From assembly GCA_045531495.1 (NCBI GenBank), contig JAZSED010000120.1:1-21938 (forward strand): a stretch of DNA of 21,938 bases, written 5' to 3'. The notes beneath the pieces are model-generated. The model searched no databases. It saw nothing but the letters and a program-made list of their open reading frames with translations, and was not told the DNA's origin. Source of the DNA: URNF01 sp045531495 (GTDB lineage Bacteria > Bacillota > Clostridia > Oscillospirales > Acutalibacteraceae). Position 1 is the first letter of the stretch; each line of letters starts with the position of its first letter. This document shows positions 6,942-14,463 of the stretch, piece by piece. A program made the translations under genes and the position numbers.

Positions 6942-8213
6942 ATGCGACGCGGAATCCTTGTGCTTTTGGTGTGCTGTATGTCGGTAGCGCTTTTGTTCAG
7001 CGCGGGCTGCGCCGCAAGTACCTCGTCGATCTCCTCGGATGACACCAAAGCGACCCTGTTTGTGCCGGGTGACAAGGAACAAAGGCCGACGGTAACGCGG
7101 GACAGCAACCATGTGGATATTACCGTGCAAACGACGGTCTCAACAGAAGGAGATGCCTCCATATTTGTTGAGGGAGGATATATTGATCTGAAAAAAGTCG
7201 TAGCGGTCCCGATGCTGGATAGCAACATATCGCAATCGCCGGAGTTGATTTTTGGCTCTGATTTGCTGCTTTCGAGGCGTGTAGACGGGTATACGGAATA
7301 CTATCTTTATGATATGGCTACGGGGAAATTTCCGCAGTATATAGTCAAAACGAAAACACTTGCTCACGGATCCGGCAGTGTAGCGTTTACGGAGGGGCGC
7401 TATCTTTGGTTTGCACACGATACGCGAGATAATTTAAACAAGATGCACACCTACAGGCTGGATCTGAAAGAAAAGAACTGTAAGATCATAGAGACGCGAG
7501 AAAATTTCCCACCGTTCAAGTATTTCTACAAGGTAAACGACAACCTTTTGATTACGCACCGTCCTGAAGAGTTAGATGACGGGAAAGCGTATGCGTATCA
7601 TATAGAAACGCTGGACACCAAAACGCTTGAGGTCAAGAATTTAGCAACGGCAAACACGGCAGAAGGTACGCACGTTCCGTGTATCTGTTATGCTGACGAA
7701 AAGATATATGCTGTTTTGAATTTAACGGATAGACAGGAGACGTATATCCGCATCTACAATATTTCGGGTAAAGTCCTGCGGGATATACGGTTGCCGAAGA
7801 TATACGGGGCGCGTATAGATTCGCTGCTGGTGAAAGGAAATCACGCGTTTTTGAGATGTATAGATGACGGTGTGCGTGTTTTTCGGTTGTCTGCGGGCGC
7901 AGAAGCAACCGAAGTAGAATTTTCGACCAAGGGGTTTAATACGTCGTTGCGATTCATTCAAAAAAACCTATGTGTAGGAGAACAGCAAGCGGTGTTGTAC
8001 GATGAGAGCGATTCATCGTTGATAACCTACCAAGCGGCAACCGATACGTTCCACCGTTACGTTCTGAATGTTGATGCTGTCTTTGACGAACAGACGGAAA
8101 GCATATATCCGTATATTAGTGAAGACGGGATGTTGTACTTTATAACCGCAAGCAACAGCGCGGTGGAAAATACGATTTCCGAAAATGAAATATTTACGCC
8201 GATATGGCCATAA
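6942..8213 (+). CDS. Lipoprotein of unknown function, beta-propeller-like
   Basis: A 423-residue protein. The start at ATG 6942 is set by AAGGAG at 6929-6934. It has a short basic N-terminus, a hydrophobic core and a lipobox-like F-S-A-G-C with Cys23 as the lipid-modified residue, so it should be tethered outside the membrane. After a Ser/Thr-rich linker (24-40) the body is made of short strands with repeated patterns such as Y-L-Y-D-M-A-T-G-K, Y-R-L-D-L-K and I-R-I-Y-N-I-S-G-K, which recall WD40/PQQ-like or DUF5050-like blades. No catalytic motif was recognised. It follows the C39-like peptidase by 11 nt and is closed by a strong terminator, so the two probably act together at the cell surface. 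Partner and function are unknown. Confidence 0.8.
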   Translation: MRRGILVLLVCCMSVALLFSAGCAASTSSISSDDTKATLFVPGDKEQRPTVTRDSNHVDITVQTTVSTEGDASIFVEGGYIDLKKVVAVPMLDSNISQSPELIFGSDLLLSRRVDGYTEYYLYDMATGKFPQYIVKTKTLAHGSGSVAFTEGRYLWFAHDTRDNLNKMHTYRLDLKEKNCKIIETRENFPPFKYFYKVNDNLLITHRPEELDDGKAYAYHIETLDTKTLEVKNLATANTAEGTHVPCICYADEKIYAVLNLTDRQETYIRIYNISGKVLRDIRLPKIYGARIDSLLVKGNHAFLRCIDDGVRVFRLSAGAEATEVEFSTKGFNTSLRFIQKNLCVGEQQAVLYDESDSSLITYQAATDTFHRYVLNVDAVFDEQTESIYPYISEDGMLYFITASNSAVENTISENEIFTPIWP

Positions 8214-8215
8214 GC

Positions 8216-8250
8216 AAGAAAAGACGAGTGGTAACCACTCGTCTTTTCTT
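8216..8250. terminator. Bidirectional terminator between lipoprotein and DUF815 genes
   Basis: AAGAAAAGACGAGTGG pairs with CCACTCGTCTTTTCTT around a TAA loop, 2 nt after the lipoprotein stop. A T-rich right side and an A-rich left side let it work in both directions; on the minus strand it ends the ilv-leu operon after the DUF815 gene, whose stop is at 8258. Confidence 0.9.
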
Positions 8251-8257
8251 ATTAACA

Positions 8258-9460
8258 TTACATATTCGCAATCAAACTGTCCACATACTGCTTTGCGGCA
8301 CGGGCAGAACGGCCGCCGCGACCGAGTGCAAACCGTTCAGCGCCGAGCGCTAACTCTTCTTTAGACAGCGTAATACCTTTCGCCGCCGCCAAATGCTCCA
8401 CAATATCGAGATAGGTGGTTTTGTCGGGGCGTTGGAAGGTAAGTTGAATACCGAAACGCTCGGACAAGGACAGCATTTCCTGCATGGTGTCGTTTAAGTG
8501 CACGTCGTCACCTTCGCGGTCAGAAAAGCTCTCCCGCATCAAATGACGGCGGTTACTCGTCGCGTAAATCGCCACGTTAGAGGATTTTGCGGATACCGAC
8601 CCCTCTAAAATCGCCTTCAAGGCACTGTAATTATCGTCGTTGCCCGTAAAGGACAAATCGTCGATGAACAGTATAAATTTCAAGGGGTTAGCGCTTAATT
8701 CGTCAAGCAACGCAGGGATAGAGCGTAATTGGTCTTTTCTGACCTCTAAAATACGCAAGCCTTGCGTGTACAGTGCGTTGGCTACCGCCTTAACGGTGGA
8801 AGATTTACCTGTACCTGCGTCACCTGTCAGCAGAATATTAGCGGCAGGCTTGCCTTGCAACAGCGCGCGGGTGTTGTCCAGAATAATCTCCTGCTCTCTG
8901 CGATAGTCAATAAGGTCGTCAAGTGTTATGGGGTCGGGGTGGCGTACGGGGGTAATCACCCCGTTATCCACGTAAAACATATGGTATTTGGCGTAAATAC
9001 CGTACCCTAAAACGCTGATAGCGGCAACACGCTGTGCATAATCCGCTGCGATTTCCGCAGGGATATTGTCAAACACAGGTAAGCCGTTGCCAAGCCCTAC
9101 CGTCAGTGCGGCGGCGGTCAAGGAAGCCGTTTCCTGCAAGGTGGCAAGCTCCGCTTGTAATGTTTGTTGTAAAGCGGGGGTGGGGGTTTGACCTTGTCCC
9201 ACCGCGCGCACGTACACATTTTCGTGGTCAAACACCAAATTTTGCAGGTATTTGCTGAGGGTATGGGTGCCCGCGTGGGTATACAGTTCGCTCACAAAGG
9301 CGGCATACGCGTCAGCGGCCTTCACCGTGTCAGCACTTTCTCGCCGCATATCGAGAAACGTCAGCAACGCTGACAGGACGGGGTCCTGTAACAACGGGCG
9401 GAAAATCGCCAGACTATGCAGTTTTAAGGAAAGGTCACATAAATCCTTTACACAGTTCAT
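8258..9460 (-). CDS. DUF815-family P-loop (AAA-like) ATPase
   Basis: A 400-residue protein. An alpha-helical N-terminal half (to about 190) is followed by an ATPase domain: Walker A G-D-A-G-T-G-K-S-S (213-221), Walker B F-I-L-F-I-D-D-L-S-F (262-271), sensor-like A-T-S-N-R-R-H-L (300-307) and an arginine-finger-like S-L-S-E-R-F-G (331-337). The F-I-D-D-L and S-N-R-R-H-L motifs are typical of DUF815, a widespread family without an established role. The ATG at 9460 lies 3 nt after the ilvD stop, and a GGAG spans the end of ilvD, so translation is coupled to the biosynthetic operon, of which it is the last gene. No link to amino acid synthesis is known; it may simply share the terminator. Confidence 0.9.
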   Translation of the reverse strand: MNCVKDLCDLSLKLHSLAIFRPLLQDPVLSALLTFLDMRRESADTVKAADAYAAFVSELYTHAGTHTLSKYLQNLVFDHENVYVRAVGQGQTPTPALQQTLQAELATLQETASLTAAALTVGLGNGLPVFDNIPAEIAADYAQRVAAISVLGYGIYAKYHMFYVDNGVITPVRHPDPITLDDLIDYRREQEIILDNTRALLQGKPAANILLTGDAGTGKSSTVKAVANALYTQGLRILEVRKDQLRSIPALLDELSANPLKFILFIDDLSFTGNDDNYSALKAILEGSVSAKSSNVAIYATSNRRHLMRESFSDREGDDVHLNDTMQEMLSLSERFGIQLTFQRPDKTTYLDIVEHLAAAKGITLSKEELALGAERFALGRGGRSARAAKQYVDSLIANM

Positions 9461-9463
9461 ACC

Positions 9464-11119
9464 TTACTCCAAAATCGCGCCTTTTGCGCCGCTGGATACC
9501 AGCGCCGCATAGCGTTTTAAGTAACCCGACAGTTCTTTGGTCTTGGGGGTGAAAGCGGCAAGACGTTCTGCTAATTCTTGATCGCTGATTTTCAACTCCA
9601 ATTTGCCTGCGGGGATGTCGATAGAGATGATGTCGCCTTCTTTAACCACACCGATAGCGCCGCCGGATGCCGCTTCGGGGGAAACGTGACCGATAGAAGC
9701 GCCGCGTGTCGCGCCGCTGAATCTGCCGTCGGTAATCAGTGCTACACTACTGCCAAGCCCCATACCCTGAATGGCAGAGGTGGGATTGAGCATTTCGCGC
9801 ATACCCGGACCGCCTTTTGGTCCTTCGTAACGGATAACCACCACGTCACCCGCGTTGATTTTACCCGCATTGATAGCCGCCTGTGCGTCCTCTTCGCAGT
9901 CAAATACACGGGCAGGACCTTCGTGAACAAGCATTTCGGGTGCAACCGCAGAACGCTTTACCACACTGCCGTCGGGTGCCAAATTACCGCGCAGTACCGC
10001 AATACCGCCCGTTTCGCTGTACGGATTTTCAATAGGACGGATAATGTCGTGGTTTTTGTTAATGCAACCATCTACGTTTTCGCCGACCGTTTTGCCTGTG
10101 CAGGTGATGCAGTCGGTGTTTAAGAGACCTTTTTTGGTCAGCTCGTTCATCACGGCGTATACACCGCCTGCTTCATTAAGGTCTTCCATATATGCGTGAC
10201 CTGCAGGCGCCAAATGGCACAGGTTCGGGGTTTTCGCGCTGATAGCATTGGCAATGGTGAGGTCAATAGCAATGCCGCATTCGTGCGCAATGGCAGGCAG
10301 ATGCAGCATCGAGTTAGTAGAGCAACCAAGCGCCATATCCACCGTTAACGCGTTCATAAACGCTTTTTCGGTCATAATGTCGCGTGGACGGATGTTGTTT
10401 TTTAACAGCTCCATTACCTGCATACCCGCGTGCTTGGCAAGTTGAATACGGGCGGAATATACGGCGGGAATGGTACCGTTGCCTTTCAGCCCCATACCGA
10501 GCACTTCGGTAAGACAGTTCATCGAGTTTGCGGTGTACATACCTGAGCAGGAGCCGCAGGTGGGACACGCTTTACATTCGAACTCGTCTAATTCTTCCGC
10601 AGTCATATTGCCCGCGTTAAATTTGCCGACCGCCTCGAACATGGAGGAAAGGCTGGTTTTACTGCCCGCTACACGACCCGCGAGCATCGGACCGCCCGAC
10701 ACGAATACGGTCGGGATGTTAAGGCGTGCCGCCGCCATCAACAGACCCGGCACGTTTTTGTCACAGTTGGGCACCATAACCAGCGCGTCAAAGCCGTGTG
10801 CGCGTACCATCGCTTCGGTGGAGTCGGCGATAAGGTCGCGGGTAACGAGGGAATACTTCATACCTTCGTGACCCATTGCAATACCGTCGCACACCGCGAT
10901 AGCGGGGAACACAACAGGTGTACCGCCCGCCATCGCGACACCGACGCGCACCGCTTCCACGATTTTGTCGATGTTCATATGGCCCGGTACGATTTCGTTA
11001 TACGAACTGACGATACCCACCATCGGGCGGCGCAGCTCTTCCTCGGTCAAACCGAGCGCATTATACAAAGAACGGTGCGGCGCATTTTGCGCACCGCATT
11101 TCAAAGCATCAGAATGCAT
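9464..11119 (-). CDS. ilvD: Dihydroxy-acid dehydratase
   Basis: A 551-residue IlvD/Edd-family enzyme that dehydrates 2,3-dihydroxy-isovalerate and 2,3-dihydroxy-3-methylvalerate to the oxoacid precursors of valine, leucine and isoleucine, using an iron-sulfur cluster. Motifs seen are V-P-G-H-M-N, C-D-G-I-A-M-G-H, P-N-C-D-K (cluster Cys), A-C-P-T-C-G-S-C-S-G-M-Y-T-A-N-S-M (cluster Cys), T-D-G-R-F-S-G-A-T-R-G and G-H-V-S-P-E-A. The start at ATG 11119 has GGAAGGA upstream; the frame extends to 11200, but that part is repeat DNA. It lies 128 nt after ilvC, the widest gap in the operon, and 3 nt before the DUF815 gene. The cluster type (2Fe-2S or 4Fe-4S) cannot be decided here. Confidence 0.98.
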   Translation of the reverse strand: MHSDALKCGAQNAPHRSLYNALGLTEEELRRPMVGIVSSYNEIVPGHMNIDKIVEAVRVGVAMAGGTPVVFPAIAVCDGIAMGHEGMKYSLVTRDLIADSTEAMVRAHGFDALVMVPNCDKNVPGLLMAAARLNIPTVFVSGGPMLAGRVAGSKTSLSSMFEAVGKFNAGNMTAEELDEFECKACPTCGSCSGMYTANSMNCLTEVLGMGLKGNGTIPAVYSARIQLAKHAGMQVMELLKNNIRPRDIMTEKAFMNALTVDMALGCSTNSMLHLPAIAHECGIAIDLTIANAISAKTPNLCHLAPAGHAYMEDLNEAGGVYAVMNELTKKGLLNTDCITCTGKTVGENVDGCINKNHDIIRPIENPYSETGGIAVLRGNLAPDGSVVKRSAVAPEMLVHEGPARVFDCEEDAQAAINAGKINAGDVVVIRYEGPKGGPGMREMLNPTSAIQGMGLGSSVALITDGRFSGATRGASIGHVSPEAASGGAIGVVKEGDIISIDIPAGKLELKISDQELAERLAAFTPKTKELSGYLKRYAALVSSGAKGAILE

Positions 11120-11143
11120 AGTATCCTTCCTTTCAGGGCGGCT

Positions 11144-11195
11144 TTGTAGGGGCGTGCACTGCACGCCCGCGGACGACCAACGGTTGCCCCTACAA
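11144..11195. repeat. Intergenic palindromic repeat between ilvC and ilvD
   Basis: Outer arms TTGTAGGGGC (11144-11153) and GCCCCTACAA (11186-11195) form a perfect 10-bp inverted repeat. A nested hairpin GGGCGTGC-ACT-GCACGCCC lies at 11150-11168. This resembles dispersed extragenic palindromes of Clostridia and differs from the mosaics at 2860-3041 and 19003-19068. In the mRNA it would fold just before the ilvD ribosome site. Confidence 0.75.
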
Positions 11196-11214
11196 GTCAC
11201 CTTTTTAGAAAAGG

Positions 11215-11242
11215 AGAAAGGCGGGCGGCTTCTGCCCGCCTT
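11215..11242 (-). terminator. Possible (partial) terminator after ilvC
   Basis: On the minus strand, directly after the ilvC stop, GGCGGGC-AGAAGCC-GCCCGCC (11240-11220) is followed by TTTCTCCTTTT. The stem is strong, but the T run is broken by cytosines. It may lower read-through into ilvD and DUF815 or protect the 3' end of the upstream mRNA. Confidence 0.45.
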
Positions 11243-11247
11243 ATCTC

Positions 11248-12264
11248 TTAGTTATTAATTAATTTATCTTCGTCAGACCAGCTGTACAGCTTGCGAATTT
11301 CTTCGCCAACCACTTCCGCGGGATGCTCGGAAGCGAGCTTACGCATCGCGTTAAAGTGTACCTGAGAACCTGCGGAGGACATATCGAGAAGGAAGTCTTT
11401 TGCGAAGGTGCCGTCCTGGATGTCGGAAAGCACTTTTTTCATCGCTTTTTTAGTTTCCTCGGTGATAATCTTCGGGCCGGTGATGTAATCGCCGTATTCC
11501 GCGGTGTTGGAGATGGAGTAACGCATACCTGCAAAACCGCTCTGGTAGATAAGGTCAACGATAAGCTTCATCTCGTGGATACATTCAAAGTACGCGTTGC
11601 GGGGGTCGTAACCTGCTTCAACGAGGGTTTCAAAGCCTGCCTGCATCAGCGCGCAAACGCCGCCGCACAGGACTGCCTGTTCACCAAAGAGGTCAGTTTC
11701 GGTTTCGGTGCGGAAGTTGGTTTCCAAAACGCCTGCACGCGCACCGCCGATACCCAAAGCGTAAGCCAAACCGATTTCCAGCGCGTCACCGGTAGCATCC
11801 TGTTCCACAGCGATAAGACAGGGAACACCTTTGCCTACCTGATATTCACTGCGCACGGTGTGGCCGGGGCCTTTGGGCGCAACCATGATAACGTTGACGT
11901 TCTTGGGCGGTTTGATACAGCCGAAGTGAATGTTAAAGCCGTGTGCGAAAGCGAGAGTTTTGCCTTCAGTGAGGTTGGGCTCAATGCTTTCCTTGTAGAG
12001 CTGTGCCTGTTTTTCATCATTGATGAGAATCATAATGATGTCAGCCACTTTCGCAGCCTCTGCCGCTACCATAACCTTTAAGCCCTGCACTTCTGCTTTT
12101 GCCCAGCTTTTGCTGCCTTCGTACAGACCGACAACAACATTCACACCGCTGTCCTTGAGGTTTAACGCGTGTGCGTGACCCTGGGAGCCGTAGCCGATGA
12201 TAGCGACGGTTTTGCCGCTGAGTTTCTCCAGATTACAATCCTGCTGATAAAAGATTCTTGCCAT
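11248..12264 (-). CDS. ilvC: Ketol-acid reductoisomerase (class I)
   Basis: A 338-residue short-form KARI. It isomerises and reduces acetolactate or acetohydroxybutyrate with Mg2+ and NAD(P)H, the second common step to valine, leucine and isoleucine. The Rossmann motif G-Y-G-S-Q-G is at 24-29. The catalytic and metal residues are visible as His108, Asp191 and Glu195 (D-L-F-G-E-Q), Glu227 and Glu231 (F-E-C-I-H-E). The cofactor loop reads G-L-Y-E-G-S-K-S-W (47-54 region), with Tyr-Glu where classic NADPH enzymes have Arg-Lys; the two serines that hold the 2'-phosphate remain. The ribosome site AGAGGT precedes ATG 12264, and the gene follows ilvN by 19 nt. Confidence 0.98.
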   Translation of the reverse strand: MARIFYQQDCNLEKLSGKTVAIIGYGSQGHAHALNLKDSGVNVVVGLYEGSKSWAKAEVQGLKVMVAAEAAKVADIIMILINDEKQAQLYKESIEPNLTEGKTLAFAHGFNIHFGCIKPPKNVNVIMVAPKGPGHTVRSEYQVGKGVPCLIAVEQDATGDALEIGLAYALGIGGARAGVLETNFRTETETDLFGEQAVLCGGVCALMQAGFETLVEAGYDPRNAYFECIHEMKLIVDLIYQSGFAGMRYSISNTAEYGDYITGPKIITEETKKAMKKVLSDIQDGTFAKDFLLDMSSAGSQVHFNAMRKLASEHPAEVVGEEIRKLYSWSDEDKLINN

Positions 12265-12283
12265 TGTGATTACCTCTTTCTTT

Positions 12284-12790
12284 TTATAAGTTTGTTACTT
12301 TACGGATAGTTGTGTTGCCGCGTTCCAACGAAACGATACCTGTGCGGCAGATTTCCAAAATGGTAAAGTCGCTCATCAGACGGATGAAATCGTCAATACG
12401 GCGGCTTTCGTCGGTTAATTGCAGTATGATGTATTCACGGGTGTAGTCAAGGGTGGTTGCGTGAAACGCTACCGCCGCCGCGTGGATTTCCTCATACTCT
12501 GCGGGGGTGTTCTGCATTTTGATTAACAACAATTCGCGGCTTACTGCGTTATCGTTGTTGTATTCCTGCACCGAACACACATCGGGGAGCTTGTACAGCT
12601 GGTTAATCAGCTGTTGCTTGGTGTTTTCCTCGCCCTCAAACATTACGGTGATGCGGGAAAGGGCGGGGGATTCGGTTTCACTCACCGTCAGACAGATAAT
12701 GTTAAACTGTCGGCGGCGGAACATACTGGTGACGCGGTTTAGTACACCAAATTGGTTGTGCACCAACACGGCTACGGTGTATCTTTCCAT
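12284..12790 (-). CDS. ilvN: Acetolactate synthase small (regulatory) subunit
   Basis: A 168-residue ACT-domain regulatory subunit that stimulates IlvB and normally gives valine feedback inhibition. The N-terminal ACT domain is clear: Y-T-V-A-V-L-V-H-N-Q-F-G-V-L-N-R-V-T-S-M-F-R-R-R, then F-N-I-I-C-L-T-V. A second regulatory domain follows (about 85-160; D-E-S-R-R-I-D-D-F-I). The start at ATG 12790 is preferred because an AGGTGG in the ilvB end lies 9 nt upstream; an in-frame GTG at 12799 is too close to it. It begins 1 nt after the ilvB TGA, so translation is probably coupled. Length and order (ilvB-ilvN-ilvC) are typical. Confidence 0.96.
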   Translation of the reverse strand: MERYTVAVLVHNQFGVLNRVTSMFRRRQFNIICLTVSETESPALSRITVMFEGEENTKQQLINQLYKLPDVCSVQEYNNDNAVSRELLLIKMQNTPAEYEEIHAAAVAFHATTLDYTREYIILQLTDESRRIDDFIRLMSDFTILEICRTGIVSLERGNTTIRKVTNL

Positions 12791-12791
12791 A

Positions 12792-14459
12792 TCAGTCACC
12801 CACCTTTACAATAATGTCGTCCATACAACCGCCGGGCGGCAACATGGGCAATACGAATTCGTCTTTATCAATGCGGCAGTCCACAATAAACGGGCCGTTT
12901 GCGGCAAACGCCTTGTCAAGTGCCGTTTCGAGCTGTGCAAGGGACTCCGCTTTCATACCGTCTGCGCCAAACGCTTTAGCAAGTGCTACAAAATCGGTGG
13001 CACGGTCCAAAACGGTTTCGGAGAAGTGCTTGTCAAAGAACAGGTTTTGCCATTGACGCACCATACCGAGCACGCCGTTGTTCATCAGGAAGATAACCAG
13101 CGGGATACCGTTTTTCACAGCGGTCGCCATTTCGTTTAAGTTCATACCGAACGAGCCGTCGCCGGTGACAAGCACAGTACGCTCGCCCGCGCCGAAAGCG
13201 GCACCGATAGCCGCGCCCATACCAAAGCCCATCGTACCCAGACCGCCGCTGGATAAGAAACGGCGGGAGGTTTTGAAGGACAAGTGCTGTGCCGCCCACA
13301 TTTGATGCTGACCGACGTCGGTAGCAACGGGTGTGTTTTCGCCAAGGCGCGCATCCAATGCTTTGAGCACGTTTTTCGGGGTCATACCTTCGCGGGTATC
13401 GGCGCAAGCCGTTTCTTGCTCGCGGTAACGGTTTACCTCAATCTCCCAATCGGGGAGTTTCTTTTGGTTTAACAGCGGCAACAACTGCTCTAACGTCATT
13501 TTCACGTCACCGCGCAGTCCGTGGGTGGCATTTACCGTCTTGGAAAGCTCCGCGCCGTCCACGTCGATATGTACTATCTGCGCGTTGGTAGCAAATTTGA
13601 AACGGTTACCGGTTACACGGTCGTTAAAGCGAGCACCGAGAGCGATAATGCAGTCTGCATGGTGCATGGCGGTCGAACACGCGTAGTGGCCGTGCATACC
13701 CTGCATACCGAGAAAACGCTTGTGGTCGGTAGGCACCGCGGACAGGCCCATAAGGGAGCAACCGATAGGCGCATCCAACTTTTCAGCAAGTGCCATAACC
13801 TCTGCCTCGGCATTGGCGGCAATCACACCGCCGCCGAAATACACAAACGGTCTGCGCGCGTTGTTGATACATTCCGCCGCCTGCTGAATGCGGATTTCCT
13901 TCGCCGCATGCGGTGCGTCGGGAGCGACAGGTGCGGCGGGGACATATTCACCCATCGCAATCTGCACGTCCTTGGGAATATCGATAAGCACAGGTCCCGG
14001 TCTGCCCGAACGGGCAATACGGAATGCCTCCCTCACCGTGTAGGCAAGCTGTTCGACACTGCCTACAAAGAAATTGTGTTTGGTAATCGGCAGGGTCACA
14101 CCTGTAATGTCAATTTCCTGAAAACTGTCGGTACCAATCTGCGTGTTGGGTACGTTACCTGTAATCGCAATGAGCGGTACCGAGTCAAGATACGCGGTGG
14201 CGATACCTGTTACCAGGTTGGTAGCACCGGGACCGGAAGTGGCGATAACCACACCGACCTCACCTGTCGCGCGGGCGTATCCGTCTGCCGCGTGTGCCGC
14301 GCCCTGTTCGTGAGCGGCTAACACGTGGTGTAATTCATCTCTGTATTTATAGAGCGAGTCGTATACGTTGATAATCTGACCGCCGGGATACCCGAAAACG
14401 GTTTTAACGCCTTGCTCTATTAAGGTTTTGACCAAAATGTCAGCGCCGGAAAGACGCAT
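12792..14459 (-). CDS. ilvB: Acetolactate synthase large (catalytic) subunit
   Basis: A 555-residue thiamine-diphosphate enzyme that condenses two pyruvates to acetolactate, or pyruvate with 2-oxobutanoate to acetohydroxybutyrate. Domains in order are the N-terminal Pyr domain with catalytic Glu51 in A-A-H-E-Q-G-A-A, a central FAD-type domain (about 190-340), and a C-terminal PP domain with the ThDP/Mg motif G-D-G-S-F from 433 to M-N-N (459-461). V-R-Q-W-Q near 470 is the usual substrate-region motif of acetohydroxyacid synthases. ATG 14459 has AAGGAG 7 nt upstream, at the end of leuB (4-nt gap). The stop is TGA, which shows that UGA works as a stop in this genome. IlvN is its partner. Confidence 0.98.
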   Translation of the reverse strand: MRLSGADILVKTLIEQGVKTVFGYPGGQIINVYDSLYKYRDELHHVLAAHEQGAAHAADGYARATGEVGVVIATSGPGATNLVTGIATAYLDSVPLIAITGNVPNTQIGTDSFQEIDITGVTLPITKHNFFVGSVEQLAYTVREAFRIARSGRPGPVLIDIPKDVQIAMGEYVPAAPVAPDAPHAAKEIRIQQAAECINNARRPFVYFGGGVIAANAEAEVMALAEKLDAPIGCSLMGLSAVPTDHKRFLGMQGMHGHYACSTAMHHADCIIALGARFNDRVTGNRFKFATNAQIVHIDVDGAELSKTVNATHGLRGDVKMTLEQLLPLLNQKKLPDWEIEVNRYREQETACADTREGMTPKNVLKALDARLGENTPVATDVGQHQMWAAQHLSFKTSRRFLSSGGLGTMGFGMGAAIGAAFGAGERTVLVTGDGSFGMNLNEMATAVKNGIPLVIFLMNNGVLGMVRQWQNLFFDKHFSETVLDRATDFVALAKAFGADGMKAESLAQLETALDKAFAANGPFIVDCRIDKDEFVLPMLPPGGCMDDIIVKVGD

Positions 14460-14463
14460 ACTA

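Noticed and set aside
11120..11200. N-terminal extension of IlvD from 11200
   Set aside because: That DNA is a palindromic repeat, and ATG 11119 has a good ribosome site and gives the normal IlvD length.
13521..14321. Long plus-strand open frame opposite ilvB (266 codons), and similar long frames opposite ilvD, ilvC and leuA
   Set aside because: They lie antisense to clearly conserved enzymes, show no recognisable domains and have Cys/His/Arg-rich composition typical of shadow frames.
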